From Paenibacillus koleovorans NBRC 103111 (lineage in GTDB: Bacteria > Bacillota > Bacilli > Paenibacillales > NBRC-103111): a stretch of 37,783 bases of DNA. The number at the start of each line of letters is the position of its first letter. Within the stretch, counting starts at the first letter, position 1. The notes below the pieces were generated by a model. The model was not told the origin of the DNA. It saw nothing but the letters and a program-made list of their open reading frames with translations, and searched no databases. The stretch covers positions 1-37,783 of the forward strand of contig NZ_BIMA01000067.1 in assembly GCF_004000845.1 (NCBI RefSeq). The letters run 5' to 3'. Shown piece after piece: positions 15,230 through 24,787 of the stretch. The position numbers were made by a program, and so were the translations under genes.

Positions 15230-16888
15230 ATGGCACGCACATCGATTCTTAACGCTCATGGAGAACCGTATCCGATTTCAGAGGTCGAGGACTTAGGCGA
15301 GATCCTTTCTCCTGAAGCTTTCTGGGACAAGCTCCCTGGGTTGCAGGTACAGCCGCCGAAGCAAAGTTTGTGGACGGTCCCGTTGTTTCGCTCGTTCTTT
15401 TTTGGGATGACGGAAATGGAAGAGAAGCTAGTAACGTTTCAAGTCGCCGATGCCACACTGGAAAGAGATGCGGACATTCCGACTGTCTCGGAAGCCATGG
15501 GCAACAAAGTGCAATCGATGTTCGTCATCGACGATTCTCTCCCCTACAATCCGATTATGACCGGTCTTGACCGGCGAATGCTCACCTATAGCGATCGATA
15601 TTACCCGCGGCGCAATCACGATTACGTGCTACAAGATTATTTGCCGTCTTACATGCTGACCGGAGATGAACGTTTCTGGCGGCGTGCTGAAGAGCTGATG
15701 GCCTTTCTTCGTTTTTCTCGTTGGAAAGAGGATGGAAGCAATGATTTTGTGGAGCGCTATTACCCGGAGGAAAAGCTGCCGCGGCCTGAATGGGCGGGGG
15801 GTTGGGATTATGTGTTCGACTGGGCTTGGTTGGACGGCTACGGCTATCAGTGGAGTCTTCATGAGCCCGACCACCATGTTTGCGCGGCGATCGCGTCTCT
15901 GCACGTGCATATGTTCGAGCGAACCGGTGCCGTCCATTATTGGGAGGATGCGCGGTCTTTTGTAATGAACCAAATTCCTCGATATGGGTTCCACAAAGGC
16001 GTTTGGAACGGGCATGTCTACTATTGGACCGAATATAACCCGACAGGACTCTCAGAAGGAAACCCCATCATGGACGCCTGCGACAACGTGGTCGCGTTGG
16101 TTGCTATGGCTGTATCCAAGGTCGCTTACTATGAAACCGATCCCGTCGTCAAAGGGCAACTGCTGGAATACACGCGGGGGTTGCTCTGGTATATGATCCG
16201 GGAGTGGGAGACGGACGGCAAATGGTTCTATGACGGGGCGGAAAATCCGATGAACCTGCGAAAATACGAGTCGCACGACATCGTCTGTATCGTTTGCTCC
16301 TTGATTGCGCTTGTGTATTTCTATAAGGCGGGCGGCGATATCGCTCCGTTCACTGAAAGCTTGTCCGATATGGAGGTCCGCTACACGACCATGTCCGGCC
16401 TGTTCCAGCGCAAAGCTTTTCTGAAGCTGGTCAAATTGTACGATGGGGAGCCTGCGCCTGGACAGGAGTTGAAGTTTACTTCGTATGCCCATGTGACCGG
16501 CCATCCGCTGCGTGATGTTCTATTCCGTGACAAGCTGTCGGATGGTCTCTCCGTACCGGAGCGATTCCCTCTGCGGGTGAGTCGGTTGTTGCCGCCGGAT
16601 GCGCAAAGCAGTGAATGGAGGCCGGATCCGGAGCAGGACCGCGCGCTTTGGGTTGATCGGACACAGCTGCTTGAAGGCGTCCAGTTGCCATTCGAGCTGG
16701 TGCCGAAAGAGGCTGCCCGCAACCACTCCGGACAGCCCCCCAACCCGCCTTCCCTACCTACATCCCCTCGCACACACTACCTATTCTATCTCTGCACTTC
16801 GCACTCTGTTCTACGTTCTACGTTCTACGTTCTACGCTCTACGCTTTACGTTCTACGCACTACCCGCTCAACCTGCCCCACTCACTGA
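15230..16888 (+). CDS. Unrecognised protein, probable alpha/alpha-barrel carbohydrate enzyme
   Basis: 552 residues from ATG 15230, with GGAGG five bases upstream; an in-frame TTG at 15218 sits in the ribosome site. The middle is mainly helical with aromatic- and His-rich segments ([63 protein letters not shown]), the style of (alpha/alpha)6-barrel sugar hydrolases or lyases. I cannot name a family or catalytic residues. No signal peptide. The last 45 residues are Pro- and then Tyr/Leu/Arg-rich, encoded by non-coding-like sequence and a 7-bp repeat array, so the original stop was probably lost. The gene ends 7 bases inside the convergent chemoreceptor gene. Confidence 0.75.
   Translation: MARTSILNAHGEPYPISEVEDLGEILSPEAFWDKLPGLQVQPPKQSLWTVPLFRSFFFGMTEMEEKLVTFQVADATLERDADIPTVSEAMGNKVQSMFVIDDSLPYNPIMTGLDRRMLTYSDRYYPRRNHDYVLQDYLPSYMLTGDERFWRRAEELMAFLRFSRWKEDGSNDFVERYYPEEKLPRPEWAGGWDYVFDWAWLDGYGYQWSLHEPDHHVCAAIASLHVHMFERTGAVHYWEDARSFVMNQIPRYGFHKGVWNGHVYYWTEYNPTGLSEGNPIMDACDNVVALVAMAVSKVAYYETDPVVKGQLLEYTRGLLWYMIREWETDGKWFYDGAENPMNLRKYESHDIVCIVCSLIALVYFYKAGGDIAPFTESLSDMEVRYTTMSGLFQRKAFLKLVKLYDGEPAPGQELKFTSYAHVTGHPLRDVLFRDKLSDGLSVPERFPLRVSRLLPPDAQSSEWRPDPEQDRALWVDRTQLLEGVQLPFELVPKEAARNHSGQPPNPPSLPTSPRTHYLFYLCTSHSVLRSTFYVLRSTLYVLRTTRSTCPTH
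16808..16863. repeat. Heptanucleotide tandem repeat (8 x GTTCTAC-like)
   Basis: Eight consecutive 7-bp units (four perfect GTTCTAC, then GCTCTAC, GCTTTAC, GTTCTAC, GCACTAC). Three units encode seven residues, giving the repeated LRSTFYV phrase at the end of the gene at 15230. Because 7 is not a multiple of 3, gain or loss of a unit changes the frame and the C-terminus. Confidence 0.93.
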
Positions 16889-18762
16889 TACCGGAACATC
16901 TCCACCGACCCGCTCAACCGCTCCGCCAGCGACGCCAGCTCCTGCGTGGCGGCAGCGGTCTGCTGCGCGGCGGCGGCGGCTTGCTCGCTGACGGCGGCGA
17001 CGGACTCGATCGTCGTCAGCACCGCGTCCGCCTTCGAAGCCTGGCCGACGCTCGACTCCGCGATCTCGACGACCTTGCGCGACGTCGCGTTGATCTTGCC
17101 CACGATGTCCTCGAAGGCGACGCGCGTCTGCGCAAACTGCGTCACGCCTTCGCCGACCGCGCCGACGCACTTGGCCGTGCTGTTCTGCATACCGCTGATG
17201 ATCGTCGCGATCTGCTTGGTCGCCTCGCCGCTGCGCTCGGCCAGCTTGCGCACCTCGTCGGCCACGACGGCGAAGCCGCGGCCCTGCTCGCCCGCCCGCG
17301 CCGCCTCGATGGCGGCGTTCAGCGCCAGCAAATTCGTCTGCTCGGCGATTTCATTAATGACCTCAATGATCTCGCCGATCTGCTTGGAATCGGTATCGAG
17401 CTGCACCATCTGCCCGTTGACCTGCTCCATCTGATCGATCGACCGCCGGATAATGCCCGAGCCGTCCGTCGCGATGCTAACCGCCTCCTGCGCCAGCTCC
17501 CTTGCTTGCCCCGCGCTCGTGGCGACCGATTGGATCGACTCCGCCAAATCCTCGAACAAGTCCGCCATCGTCCGCGCCTGGTCGGCCTGATCCATGCTGC
17601 CCTTCGCCACTTCGTCGGTGCTCGCGGTTATTTGCTGCGCCGAGGCGGCCACACTGCCCGAAGCGACGTTCACGACTTGAATCGTCTGCGACAGCGAGTC
17701 GAGCATCTCATTCATATGGCCGGCCAGCTGGCCCAGCTCGTCCTGTGACTTCACTTGCAGCCGCTGGCGGAAGTCGCCCTTCGACATCAGCTTCACCGCG
17801 TCGGTAATGTACAGGATCGGCTTGGCGAGGCGCCGGGCGAACCCATACGTAGCCAGCAAAGCCAGCACCGTCACGATCACAGCCGCAAGCAGTGTCGTCA
17901 GCATCATGTCGTTGATCGGCTGAAGCAGCTCCTTCTCCGGCACGGACAGCTGCACGACATAACCGTTCTTCGTCGCAACCGAATAGCCGATCTTCTTAAC
18001 GCCCTTATAAGTATACGTATAGCTGACTGAAGCGCCCTTCCGCGCCGATTCGAAAGCCGCAATCACTTCCGGCATGTTCAACTGATACACGGTTTGGTTC
18101 ATCACCAGGCTCGGATCCGGATGGCTCACGACCATCCCGGCAGAATCGAGCAACAAAGCATAACCCGTCTCCCCGATCTTAGCCTCGCGCACCACTTTGG
18201 TCGCGGCGCCGATCTCGTAACCGGTCGCGTAGAAACCGTAAGGCTTGCCCTCGCCATTCAGTAGAGGCACCGAGAACGTGACGATCAGCTTCGAAGGATC
18301 GGAAGGCGAAGGCACCGGATCGCCGATCATCGATTTCCCGCCGGTGACCGCCTTCAAGTAAGGGCGATTCGAGACATCCAGCAGTTGGCCTGTCGTGGTC
18401 GAGACTGTATTTTTACCGGTCAAGTCAACCGAATAAGCAAGCCCCGAAAACTCCGGATTCTCCTTGGCGAACGCAACGCCGAACTGCTGGTGTTTGGCCG
18501 CATCCAAGCCGTACGACTTGCCGATGCTGGCGGCGGCCTCCATCTTGGCGAGCTTCTTCTGCAGCTCCTCATCCAGCTCCGTGGCGAGCTGCTTCGTCTT
18601 CAGCCCCACCTCTTTGTCCAACTGCTCCCGGAACAGCTTGGAGTTCGGCAGGAACAAGGAAACCGACATGGCCGCCACTATTGCTACCGTAATGACCAAA
18701 GTGGTCAGTGTGAACTTTGAAGCTATTCTGCGAATCTGAACCATTTTCCACAAGTTCTTCAT
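16882..18762 (-). CDS. Methyl-accepting chemotaxis protein (dCache-HAMP-MA)
   Basis: 626 residues. Membrane helix 1 is at about 16-38, an extracellular dCache_1-type ligand domain at about 40-275 ([40 protein letters not shown]), membrane helix 2 at about 287-308, HAMP at about 308-362, and the signalling domain to the end. The cytoplasmic hairpin tip is intact ([24 protein letters not shown], then [15 protein letters not shown]). The dCache pattern suggests binding of a small amine, amino acid or organic acid; the ligand is unknown. The ATG overlaps the preceding GGDEF-EAL gene's stop (ATGA), so it is the last gene of a coupled operon. No CheA/CheW is encoded nearby, so it would depend on, or compete for, a kinase from elsewhere. 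Confidence 0.95.
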   Translation of the reverse strand: MKNLWKMVQIRRIASKFTLTTLVITVAIVAAMSVSLFLPNSKLFREQLDKEVGLKTKQLATELDEELQKKLAKMEAAASIGKSYGLDAAKHQQFGVAFAKENPEFSGLAYSVDLTGKNTVSTTTGQLLDVSNRPYLKAVTGGKSMIGDPVPSPSDPSKLIVTFSVPLLNGEGKPYGFYATGYEIGAATKVVREAKIGETGYALLLDSAGMVVSHPDPSLVMNQTVYQLNMPEVIAAFESARKGASVSYTYTYKGVKKIGYSVATKNGYVVQLSVPEKELLQPINDMMLTTLLAAVIVTVLALLATYGFARRLAKPILYITDAVKLMSKGDFRQRLQVKSQDELGQLAGHMNEMLDSLSQTIQVVNVASGSVAASAQQITASTDEVAKGSMDQADQARTMADLFEDLAESIQSVATSAGQARELAQEAVSIATDGSGIIRRSIDQMEQVNGQMVQLDTDSKQIGEIIEVINEIAEQTNLLALNAAIEAARAGEQGRGFAVVADEVRKLAERSGEATKQIATIISGMQNSTAKCVGAVGEGVTQFAQTRVAFEDIVGKINATSRKVVEIAESSVGQASKADAVLTTIESVAAVSEQAAAAAQQTAAATQELASLAERLSGSVEMFRYQ

Positions 18763-20984
18763 CGGATATCGGTCTCTCCCTTACTATCTATATAATGCCT
18801 AGCCATAATCTCGCCGCAAACCCGGACCACCTCATCCGCCTTCACCGGCGGGCTGAACAAGTAGCCCTGCACCTTCGTGCAACCGTAGTCCTTCAGAATC
18901 GCCAGTGTCTCCTCATCCTCTACCCCTTCGGCGATCACATCCAAATCCAAGCTGCTCGACATGGAGATAATCGTCCGAACGATCGAGGCGTGAACCGGAT
19001 TCGTCCGAATCTCTCTCACAAAAGACTGATCGATCTTCAAGCAGTCGATGGGGAATTCCTTCAAATAGCTGAGCGAGCTATAACCGGTGCCGAAATCGTC
19101 CACTTCAACTTTGACGCCGATCGCTTTGAGGCTGTTTAAGGCCGTTAACGATTTCTCCACTTGCATCGTCATGCTCTCGGTTATCTCTACCGTCAAAAAT
19201 CGAGCCTCCAACCCCGTCCGCCTCAGAATCGACAGGATTGTGTCCTTCAATCCGGGATCGAGAAATTGCTTCGAGGACAAATTGACCGCAACGGACATCG
19301 GCGGCAGCCCCGACTGCTGCAGCCTGCGATTAAAGGCGCAGGCCTCCTGCAGCACCCAGTTGCCGATCTCGAGGATCATATCCGACTCTTCCGCGATCGG
19401 GATGAATTCAACCGGCGACACTTCGCCGAGCACCGGATTGTGCCAGCGGATCAAACTCTCCACCCCGGTAATACAGCGGCCCGCGCCATCGATCTGCGGC
19501 TGGTAGTGGAGCTGGAACTCCCGACGCTCGATCGCCTTGTGCAGTTGGTTCCGAATCTGGTACTGCCGCTTGAACTGGGTGTACAGCCGCTCGTCCCAGA
19601 ACTGCAACCGCCTGCCTCCATTTTTCTTGGCCGCGAACATCGCCAGATTGGCGTTTTTGAGCAGCGTCTCGGCATCCCGGTCACAGTCCGGGTATAGGCT
19701 GACGCCCACGCTGATCTTCACTTCGATCGACGCCCCGGCCAGATGAATCGGTTCCTCCAACGCCATGATAATCCGCTCGGCCAGCGCCTCCACTGCCTCC
19801 CGGCCACCGCCCGGAATGACGCAGACGAACTCGTCCCCGCCGGCCCTCGAGAGGAAATGCGCTTCATGCTGCATAAACGACTTCAGCCGTCGGGCGGTGA
19901 GCTGAAGGATACGGTCGCCCGTCTTGTGGTTCATCGTGTCGTTGAACAGCTTGAACTGATCGAGATCGATCGACAACACCGCAAACGGCGATCCCCCAGA
20001 CTCCGAACCCGCAACCATCGATTCCAGCCGATTCAGGAGCGAGGCGCGGTTCGGGAGCTGCGTCAGATGGTCGTAATCGACCAAGTAGACCATCCGGTCT
20101 TCCATCTCTTTTTGCATCGAAATATCATAGCTCATGGACACGATGGTCGGCATTTGCCCTTCCCGGTACACCGGCTGCAAATACGTCAGCAAATGGACGC
20201 CGCGCCAACTCATCTCATAGCTCACCGGCTTGCCGCTGCGCCAGGCTTCCTCGTAATGACGCAGCTGCTGTTCATACAGCACAGGCGGGAACCAGGCGTT
20301 CGGCTCTTTCCCCAGCAGATCGGCCGGATGGAACCGGAACTTGTCGAGCAGCTCGCCCTCGGCATATGTGCAAATATAACTGTCTCCCACCTTGATGAAC
20401 TTGAGGATCAGGCTGTTTTGCTTGCGGATCGATTTCTGGAGCTCGTCGAATATTTTCGCCAAGTCCTCTTCCATCTTGATCAACTGGGAAAACGACTCCA
20501 TAATCAGCTGATTCGTTCGTTCCTTGTACAGAATCGTGCGGTCCCAATACGTCGTCTTGTTGCGGATCGCCACCTTGCAGCGCAGCAGGAAGTCCTCCCG
20601 CAGCCGCGAGCCGGTCGTTTTCTCGAGCAGCAGCTCCTTGTGGAAAAAATCGGCCGCCCCCAGCTCCATACACTCCAGCGCCAGCTCCGCGCCTTCCTCC
20701 GTATAGCTGCTGACCATCATCACCGGCACCGGAAAATCGCTCATGATCCGTTTCAACGTCGCCACACCGTCCATCCGCGGCATCTCGATATCCAGCGTCA
20801 CCAGGTCCGGGGAAAACACGGCCATCAGCTCGAGCGCCTCCACTCCGTTGCATGCGGCTCCTATCACTTGGAAATGGGGATCATCACGGAACACCTCCGC
20901 AATGATATTTCTCACGAGGCTCGAATCGTCTACAATTAGCACCTTGTATGGATTCAACCTGCTTCCACCTGTTTGATTCATCAT
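18759..20984 (-). CDS. CheB-type receiver fused to PAS-GGDEF-EAL
   Basis: 741 residues. Residues 12-130 form a phosphoreceiver with Asp19/Asp20, phospho-Asp65 ([13 protein letters not shown]) and Lys116; its wording ([27 protein letters not shown]) is closest to CheB receivers. About 185-292 is PAS-like. GGDEF (about 300-465) has an intact AGGDEF (382-386) and no RxxD inhibitory site at the usual place. EAL (about 480-725) has ESL in place of EAL (509-511), which is often active, with metal-binding [10 protein letters not shown] at 629-638 and the EITES, KIDQSF and EGVE motifs. It could therefore both make and break cyclic-di-GMP, gated by phosphorylation. Start ATG 20984 has GGAAGGAG six bases upstream. 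It lies between cheY and the chemoreceptor gene in one operon. Confidence 0.95.
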   Translation of the reverse strand: MMNQTGGSRLNPYKVLIVDDSSLVRNIIAEVFRDDPHFQVIGAACNGVEALELMAVFSPDLVTLDIEMPRMDGVATLKRIMSDFPVPVMMVSSYTEEGAELALECMELGAADFFHKELLLEKTTGSRLREDFLLRCKVAIRNKTTYWDRTILYKERTNQLIMESFSQLIKMEEDLAKIFDELQKSIRKQNSLILKFIKVGDSYICTYAEGELLDKFRFHPADLLGKEPNAWFPPVLYEQQLRHYEEAWRSGKPVSYEMSWRGVHLLTYLQPVYREGQMPTIVSMSYDISMQKEMEDRMVYLVDYDHLTQLPNRASLLNRLESMVAGSESGGSPFAVLSIDLDQFKLFNDTMNHKTGDRILQLTARRLKSFMQHEAHFLSRAGGDEFVCVIPGGGREAVEALAERIIMALEEPIHLAGASIEVKISVGVSLYPDCDRDAETLLKNANLAMFAAKKNGGRRLQFWDERLYTQFKRQYQIRNQLHKAIERREFQLHYQPQIDGAGRCITGVESLIRWHNPVLGEVSPVEFIPIAEESDMILEIGNWVLQEACAFNRRLQQSGLPPMSVAVNLSSKQFLDPGLKDTILSILRRTGLEARFLTVEITESMTMQVEKSLTALNSLKAIGVKVEVDDFGTGYSSLSYLKEFPIDCLKIDQSFVREIRTNPVHASIVRTIISMSSSLDLDVIAEGVEDEETLAILKDYGCTKVQGYLFSPPVKADEVVRVCGEIMARHYIDSKGETDIR

Positions 20985-21030
20985 GGGATGCTCCTTCCTA
21001 CTGATATCCTTCCGATCCCCACTCCCAGGG

Positions 21031-21393
21031 TTAGCCCGACAACGCGCGGTCGATCGACTCCAGCACCCGGTCCTTCTGGAATGGCTTAACTACAAAATCC
21101 CGAGCCCCCGCCGAAATGGCGTCAATCACCATTCCTTGCTGCCCCATCGCCGAGCACATGATCACTTTCGCTTGCGGACTCAGCTTCTTGATCTCCCGCA
21201 CCGCGGCAATTCCGTCCATCTCCGGCATCGTGATATCCATCGTCACCAGATCCGGATTAATCGTCGCAAACACCTTTACCGCCTCTTCGCCGTTCGCCGC
21301 TTCCGCCACCACTTCATGCCCCGCCTCGAGCAAAATCGTTTTCAGCATCATCCGCATGAAAGCCGCGTCGTCCACCACCATAATTCTCGCCAT
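21031..21393 (-). CDS. cheY: CheY-like response regulator (stand-alone receiver)
   Basis: 120 residues with the complete receiver set: Asp8/Asp9 (IMVVDDAAF), phospho-acceptor Asp53 (LVTMDITMPEMDG), Ser81 (IMCSAMGQ) and Lys103 (FVVKPF). No output domain. Wording is close to the CheY of Bacillota, which binds the flagellar switch. Start ATG 21393 has GGAGG eight bases upstream. It follows the CheX-like phosphatase by 23 bases and precedes the GGDEF-EAL gene by 46, so its phosphate is likely removed by that CheX. As a second copy outside the main chemotaxis operon, it may feed a non-flagellar output. Confidence 0.95.
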   Translation of the reverse strand: MARIMVVDDAAFMRMMLKTILLEAGHEVVAEAANGEEAVKVFATINPDLVTMDITMPEMDGIAAVREIKKLSPQAKVIMCSAMGQQGMVIDAISAGARDFVVKPFQKDRVLESIDRALSG

Positions 21394-21416
21394 GACCGAT
21401 TCCTCCCCGTCCCCGA

Positions 21417-21884
21417 CTAATGCGCAGGTCGCTCCAATGTAATGTAGATGTCCAGCTCCCCGATGTCCGTCTCTATGATGACTAATGAGTACTCTTGCAT
21501 GTTGCGCAAAATAAAAGCCCCCTCCTGCACGAGAGGATGGGTGATGTTGACCGCAATGCCTTGCTGCGACAGCTCGGTGGCGATGCCGCTCACGATCCAG
21601 TTGCCGAACTCCTGGAAGGCGCTCCAGCCCATCTCGTCCATCCGCTCGATCGTCATGCCGCCCATCATACGCCCAACAATGCCTTTCGCCGTCCCCAGCT
21701 CCATGGAGCAAATCACTTGGCCCTCGAGCTGGCCGATCACTTGGATGATGACGCCCACTTCCTTGCTCTGCAGCGGCAGCGGCCATACGGCGGACTCCTC
21801 CGCTTCCACGATGGACGTGCTCAGTCCCAAGTATCCGCCCAGCACCGCTTCGCCGACCTTGCTCATCACTTCCTGACTGTTAAT
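21417..21884 (-). CDS. cheX: CheX-like CheY-P phosphatase
   Basis: 155 residues if started at ATT 21884, or 149 from ATG 21866. CheC/CheX/FliY phosphatases share an S/D-x3-E-x2-N helix, here Ser89-AFQ-Glu93-FG-Asn96 (in WSAFQEFGNWIVSGIATEL). Only one such motif is present, as in CheX. The N-terminal helix reads NSQEVMSKVGEAVLGGYLGLS. The start is unusual: a strong GGAGGG site lies six bases before ATT, while ATG 21866 has no good site, so a non-canonical ATT start is plausible. First gene of the operon CheX-CheY-REC/GGDEF/EAL-MCP. No convincing sigma-A or sigma-D promoter was found upstream. Confidence 0.88.
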   Translation of the reverse strand: MNSQEVMSKVGEAVLGGYLGLSTSIVEAEESAVWPLPLQSKEVGVIIQVIGQLEGQVICSMELGTAKGIVGRMMGGMTIERMDEMGWSAFQEFGNWIVSGIATELSQQGIAVNITHPLVQEGAFILRNMQEYSLVIIETDIGELDIYITLERPAH

Positions 21885-22010
21885 CGTACTCCCTCCAGTA
21901 TTGTGTTCTAGGTTCTTGGTGCTAAGTATGGGCAAAAAGTATTAGGAAAGTTGCCGATTCGCGGCCTAAAAAGGATCAGATAATTGTGAGGGAAGTGTTA
22001 GATTGTTTTG

Positions 22011-22066
22011 AGAAAAAGAAAAAGAGCCGCTTCGGAGGATCGGGATGATCTCTCGGATGGCTCGTG
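22011..22066 (-). terminator. Probable intrinsic terminator of the AraC gene
   Basis: On the minus strand GAGCC ... GGCTC, enclosing an inner GAGAGATC/GATCCTC hairpin, is followed by TTTTTCTTTTT. It lies just downstream of the AraC-type gene and upstream of the CheX operon, insulating the two. The stem has internal mismatches. Confidence 0.55.
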
Positions 22067-22138
22067 AGGCGCCGGGCGGGTTAGCCGCCCCCTGTTACTC
22101 GATTGCCGCCGGCGCCGAGCGGATGAAGGCCGGATCGT

Positions 22139-22933
22139 CTACCATTCGATCGCTTTATGCTTCCGGTAATCGCTGGCGCTCATTCTCATCTTCTGCTTGA
22201 ACACATGCGAGAAATGGGACAGATCGTAGTACCCCAGTCGGCTCGCAATCGCAACGATCGGCATTTCGGAGTTGAGCAGCAGGGAGCAGGCTTGGTTGAT
22301 TCGCAGATTGTTGTGCAGTGCGATGACGCCAGAGCCGAACTGCTGTCTGGTCAGCTTCTCCAGTTGGGAGGTGCTGATCATAAATTCCCGTGCGACCTCG
22401 TGCAGCCTCACTTTCTCCGTAAGGCTGCCGTTCAGAATGCTGAGCAGCTTGTTGCGGAAGTCGAGCTGGGTCCGGTTGTCCGGGTCTTCCAGGAAAGACA
22501 GCAGAATTTGATCCATCATGCTCGCCATCTTCAATTTGGCATAGATGGTCTGGTTCTCGACTTCTTTCACAAGCTCGGTTATCGCGTACAGCAGATCGGG
22601 TTTGTTCAGCAGCGTGAAGTCTTTGAACCGGTTGGCGAGCAGTTCGTTAAGTCCTCTGCGGTCCGGCTCCACATTCAGATCGATACCCAATTGCTGGTAG
22701 CCGTTGTCGGTTCGGAGCGAGTGTCTCAACTCGGACGGAATGATCGCGAGCTGGCCGCGCGAAACGCTGAAGTGCTGGCCGCTATGCGCGATATGCACCA
22801 CACCGTCCATGACATAGATGAGCTGGTAGAAGAGATGGTCATGCTCATGGATGCTCCACCCGCCTTTACGCAGAAACAAGGTTGCATTCTGATACGGCTC
22901 GGGCAGATCGGTCACAATTGCATTGTTTTTCAC
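22139..22933 (-). CDS. AraC-family transcription regulator
   Basis: 264 residues. The N-terminal half is a cupin-like sensor (WSIHEHDHLFYQLIYVMDGVVHI, SVSRGQLAIIPSELRHSL); the C-terminal 100 residues are the double helix-turn-helix (KVRLHEVAREFMISTSQLEKLTRQQFG, then MPIVAIASRLGYYDLSHFSHVFKQKMRMSASDYRK). Such proteins usually activate adjacent sugar genes when their ligand binds the cupin. It is divergent from the solute-binding-protein gene, whose promoter has a good -10 but no -35, typical of an activated promoter. ATG 22933 is the family-consistent start. Confidence 0.93.
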   Translation of the reverse strand: MKNNAIVTDLPEPYQNATLFLRKGGWSIHEHDHLFYQLIYVMDGVVHIAHSGQHFSVSRGQLAIIPSELRHSLRTDNGYQQLGIDLNVEPDRRGLNELLANRFKDFTLLNKPDLLYAITELVKEVENQTIYAKLKMASMMDQILLSFLEDPDNRTQLDFRNKLLSILNGSLTEKVRLHEVAREFMISTSQLEKLTRQQFGSGVIALHNNLRINQACSLLLNSEMPIVAIASRLGYYDLSHFSHVFKQKMRMSASDYRKHKAIEW

Positions 22934-22967
22934 CGGAACACCGCCTTATTCGCAATCATTGTAGCCG

Positions 22968-22996
22968 ATTATACAAATTATTGATTCGTTCTTCAA
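22968..22996 (-). promoter_or_regulatory. Promoter of the AraC-type gene
   Basis: On the minus strand TTGAAG (22991-22996) and TATAAT (22968-22973) are exactly 17 bases apart. The -35 overlaps an inverted repeat ATTGA ... TCAAT (about 22979-22997) that could be a site for the regulator itself. Confidence 0.7.
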
Positions 22997-23019
22997 TGTA
23001 TGCTCACTAACAAATCCCG

Positions 23020-23045
23020 TATAATAAATGATGTAAGCGCAAGCA
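23020..23045 (+). promoter_or_regulatory. -10 and cre (CcpA) site of the polysaccharide operon
   Basis: TATAAT at 23020-23025 has no recognisable -35. Seven bases downstream, TGTAAGCGCAAGCA (23032-23045) matches the cre consensus TGWAARCGYTWNCW at 13 of 14 positions. It would overlap the transcription start, so CcpA with P-Ser-HPr should block initiation. Together this suggests activation by the AraC-type protein and carbon catabolite repression. Confidence 0.75.
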
Positions 23046-23104
23046 TGAGTTTTCACTTATTATATCGGATTGTGAAAGAAAATACCATTCAGGGGGTAAT
23101 AACA

Positions 23105-24757
23105 TTGTCGAAAAAAGGAATGGGCGTTGGACTAGTATCCAGCTTGGTGACCGCATCGCTCCTGTTTGCCGGGTGTTCGAACGGCACAAGCAATAACTCG
23201 GATGCGTCGAGCGCGCCGAGTGCGTCGCCGCAGGCATCCGCTCAGCCATCGGCAGGGCAGGATTCGGCGAAGGCTTCGGATAAGCTCATCACAGTGAAAG
23301 GTTGGGCCGCTTTTACCCCGCCGACAGGTTCGGAAGGTGTCTCCACCTATAGCGATCATCTCGTGTGGAAGGAATTGCCGAAGATTACGAATGTGAAGGT
23401 GGAATGGACCGCTACAACCGACGATTACAAAACCCAGCTTGGTCTCATTACAGCATCGGGGAACTTGCCCGACCTGATCGGCCGCATCGATCCGCAGCTT
23501 GCCGCCCAGTATGGCAGCCAAGGGGCCTTGATGCCGCTGGAAAGCCTGATCAAGCAGCATGCGCCCAATCTGCAGAAGCTGTTGAACGACAACCCGCAGA
23601 TCAAAGCGCAGCTGACTACGCCGGAAGGCCATATTTACTTCTTCCCCCGTCTGTTGTTCGACCCACGCACACAGGCGTTTAACGGCTTCTTCGTGCGCAA
23701 GGACTGGCTTGACCGCTTAAGCCTGAAGTCGCCGGAAACGACCGACGATTTGTACAACGTGCTGAAGGCGTTCAAGGAGAAGGATGCCAATGGAAACGGC
23801 GTGAAGGACGAGGTGCCGATGGCCGGCGATCCGCGCCCGCTCATCTGGGCGTTCGGAGTAGGCAGCCGCGGCAACGGAAGCGCCAACGACTTCTTCGTGG
23901 AAGACGGCAAAATCAAATACGGGCCAACCGATCCGCGGTTCAAAGACGCACTTGCCTACATCAACAAACTATATACCGAAGGGCTGCTCGACAACGAGTA
24001 CCTGGGGCAAACGTCGGACAACTATACCGCACGGTTCACGAATGAATTGTCCGGCTTTACGTTCGGCTCCCACGCAGGCGTACTGACACGGTACAATTCC
24101 TTGCTCGAAAGCGCGGGCAAAAAGCCGGGCCTGGCCGGGGCGGTTCCGCCGAAAGGCCCGACAGGCGAAAGGAACGTGATCGGCAAGCATACGGAAATCG
24201 ACCCGGGCGTAGGCGTATCGATCGCCAGCACGTCGAAGTACGGCGCGGAGCTGGTCAAGATGATGGACTACTTCTATTCGAAAGCGGGCAGCTTGCTGTT
24301 GTACTTCGGCGCGGAAGGCGACACTTATACGATGAAGGACGGCGTCCCCGTCTACACGGACAAGGTGGCCAAGAACCCCAAGCTGTCGGTGCTGAATTAC
24401 ATGAATGCGTATGTCGGCCAGGTCAGCACATGGGCATCGTCGGTTATTCCGGAGCACTATCTGGCGACAATCAGCGAGGCAGGCAAACAGTCGAATGCGA
24501 TGACGGTAGCGAATATCGGAAACAAGAAGCCGCCGCTTCTCAACTTCACCCAGGCCGAGCTCAAGGAAGTGCAGGCGCTGCAGCGTGATATCGATACCTT
24601 CGTGGACGAGAATGTGCAGGCGTTCATCAGAGGCAAGCAGCCGATCGGCGACTATGACAAGTTCGTGGCAGGGCTTCAGAAGATCGGCATCGACAAGCTG
24701 CAAAAATTGTATGCCACCGCTTATGACCGTTTCGTTTCGGTAAAAGGAACCAAGTAA
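23105..24757 (+). CDS. Solute-binding lipoprotein of a polysaccharide ABC importer
   Basis: 550 residues from TTG 23105, with AGGGGG eight bases upstream. Residues 1-24 are a lipoprotein signal ending in LFAGC, followed by a Ser/Ala/Pro-rich linker to about 60. The rest is a family-1 extracellular sugar-binding protein of the long LipO type (FFVRKDWLDRL, DANGNGVKDEVPMAG, LYTEGLLDNEYLG), which normally pairs with LplB/YtcP permeases, as it does here. It sits outside the membrane and captures an oligosaccharide; the ligand is unknown, though the pectin-lyase-like propeller downstream hints at a uronate-containing one. An upstream frame from 23000 is open but lacks a ribosome site. Confidence 0.92.
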   Translation: MSKKGMGVGLVSSLVTASLLFAGCSNGTSNNSDASSAPSASPQASAQPSAGQDSAKASDKLITVKGWAAFTPPTGSEGVSTYSDHLVWKELPKITNVKVEWTATTDDYKTQLGLITASGNLPDLIGRIDPQLAAQYGSQGALMPLESLIKQHAPNLQKLLNDNPQIKAQLTTPEGHIYFFPRLLFDPRTQAFNGFFVRKDWLDRLSLKSPETTDDLYNVLKAFKEKDANGNGVKDEVPMAGDPRPLIWAFGVGSRGNGSANDFFVEDGKIKYGPTDPRFKDALAYINKLYTEGLLDNEYLGQTSDNYTARFTNELSGFTFGSHAGVLTRYNSLLESAGKKPGLAGAVPPKGPTGERNVIGKHTEIDPGVGVSIASTSKYGAELVKMMDYFYSKAGSLLLYFGAEGDTYTMKDGVPVYTDKVAKNPKLSVLNYMNAYVGQVSTWASSVIPEHYLATISEAGKQSNAMTVANIGNKKPPLLNFTQAELKEVQALQRDIDTFVDENVQAFIRGKQPIGDYDKFVAGLQKIGIDKLQKLYATAYDRFVSVKGTK

Positions 24758-24787
24758 ACAATCCGGTCATCGGAGGATTGCACACCT

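Noticed and set aside
21925-21965. GCCGATTC preceded by an A-run, similar to a sigma-D promoter
   Set aside because: It is on the plus strand, pointing away from the chemotaxis-like operon, and the spacing and -35 are off.
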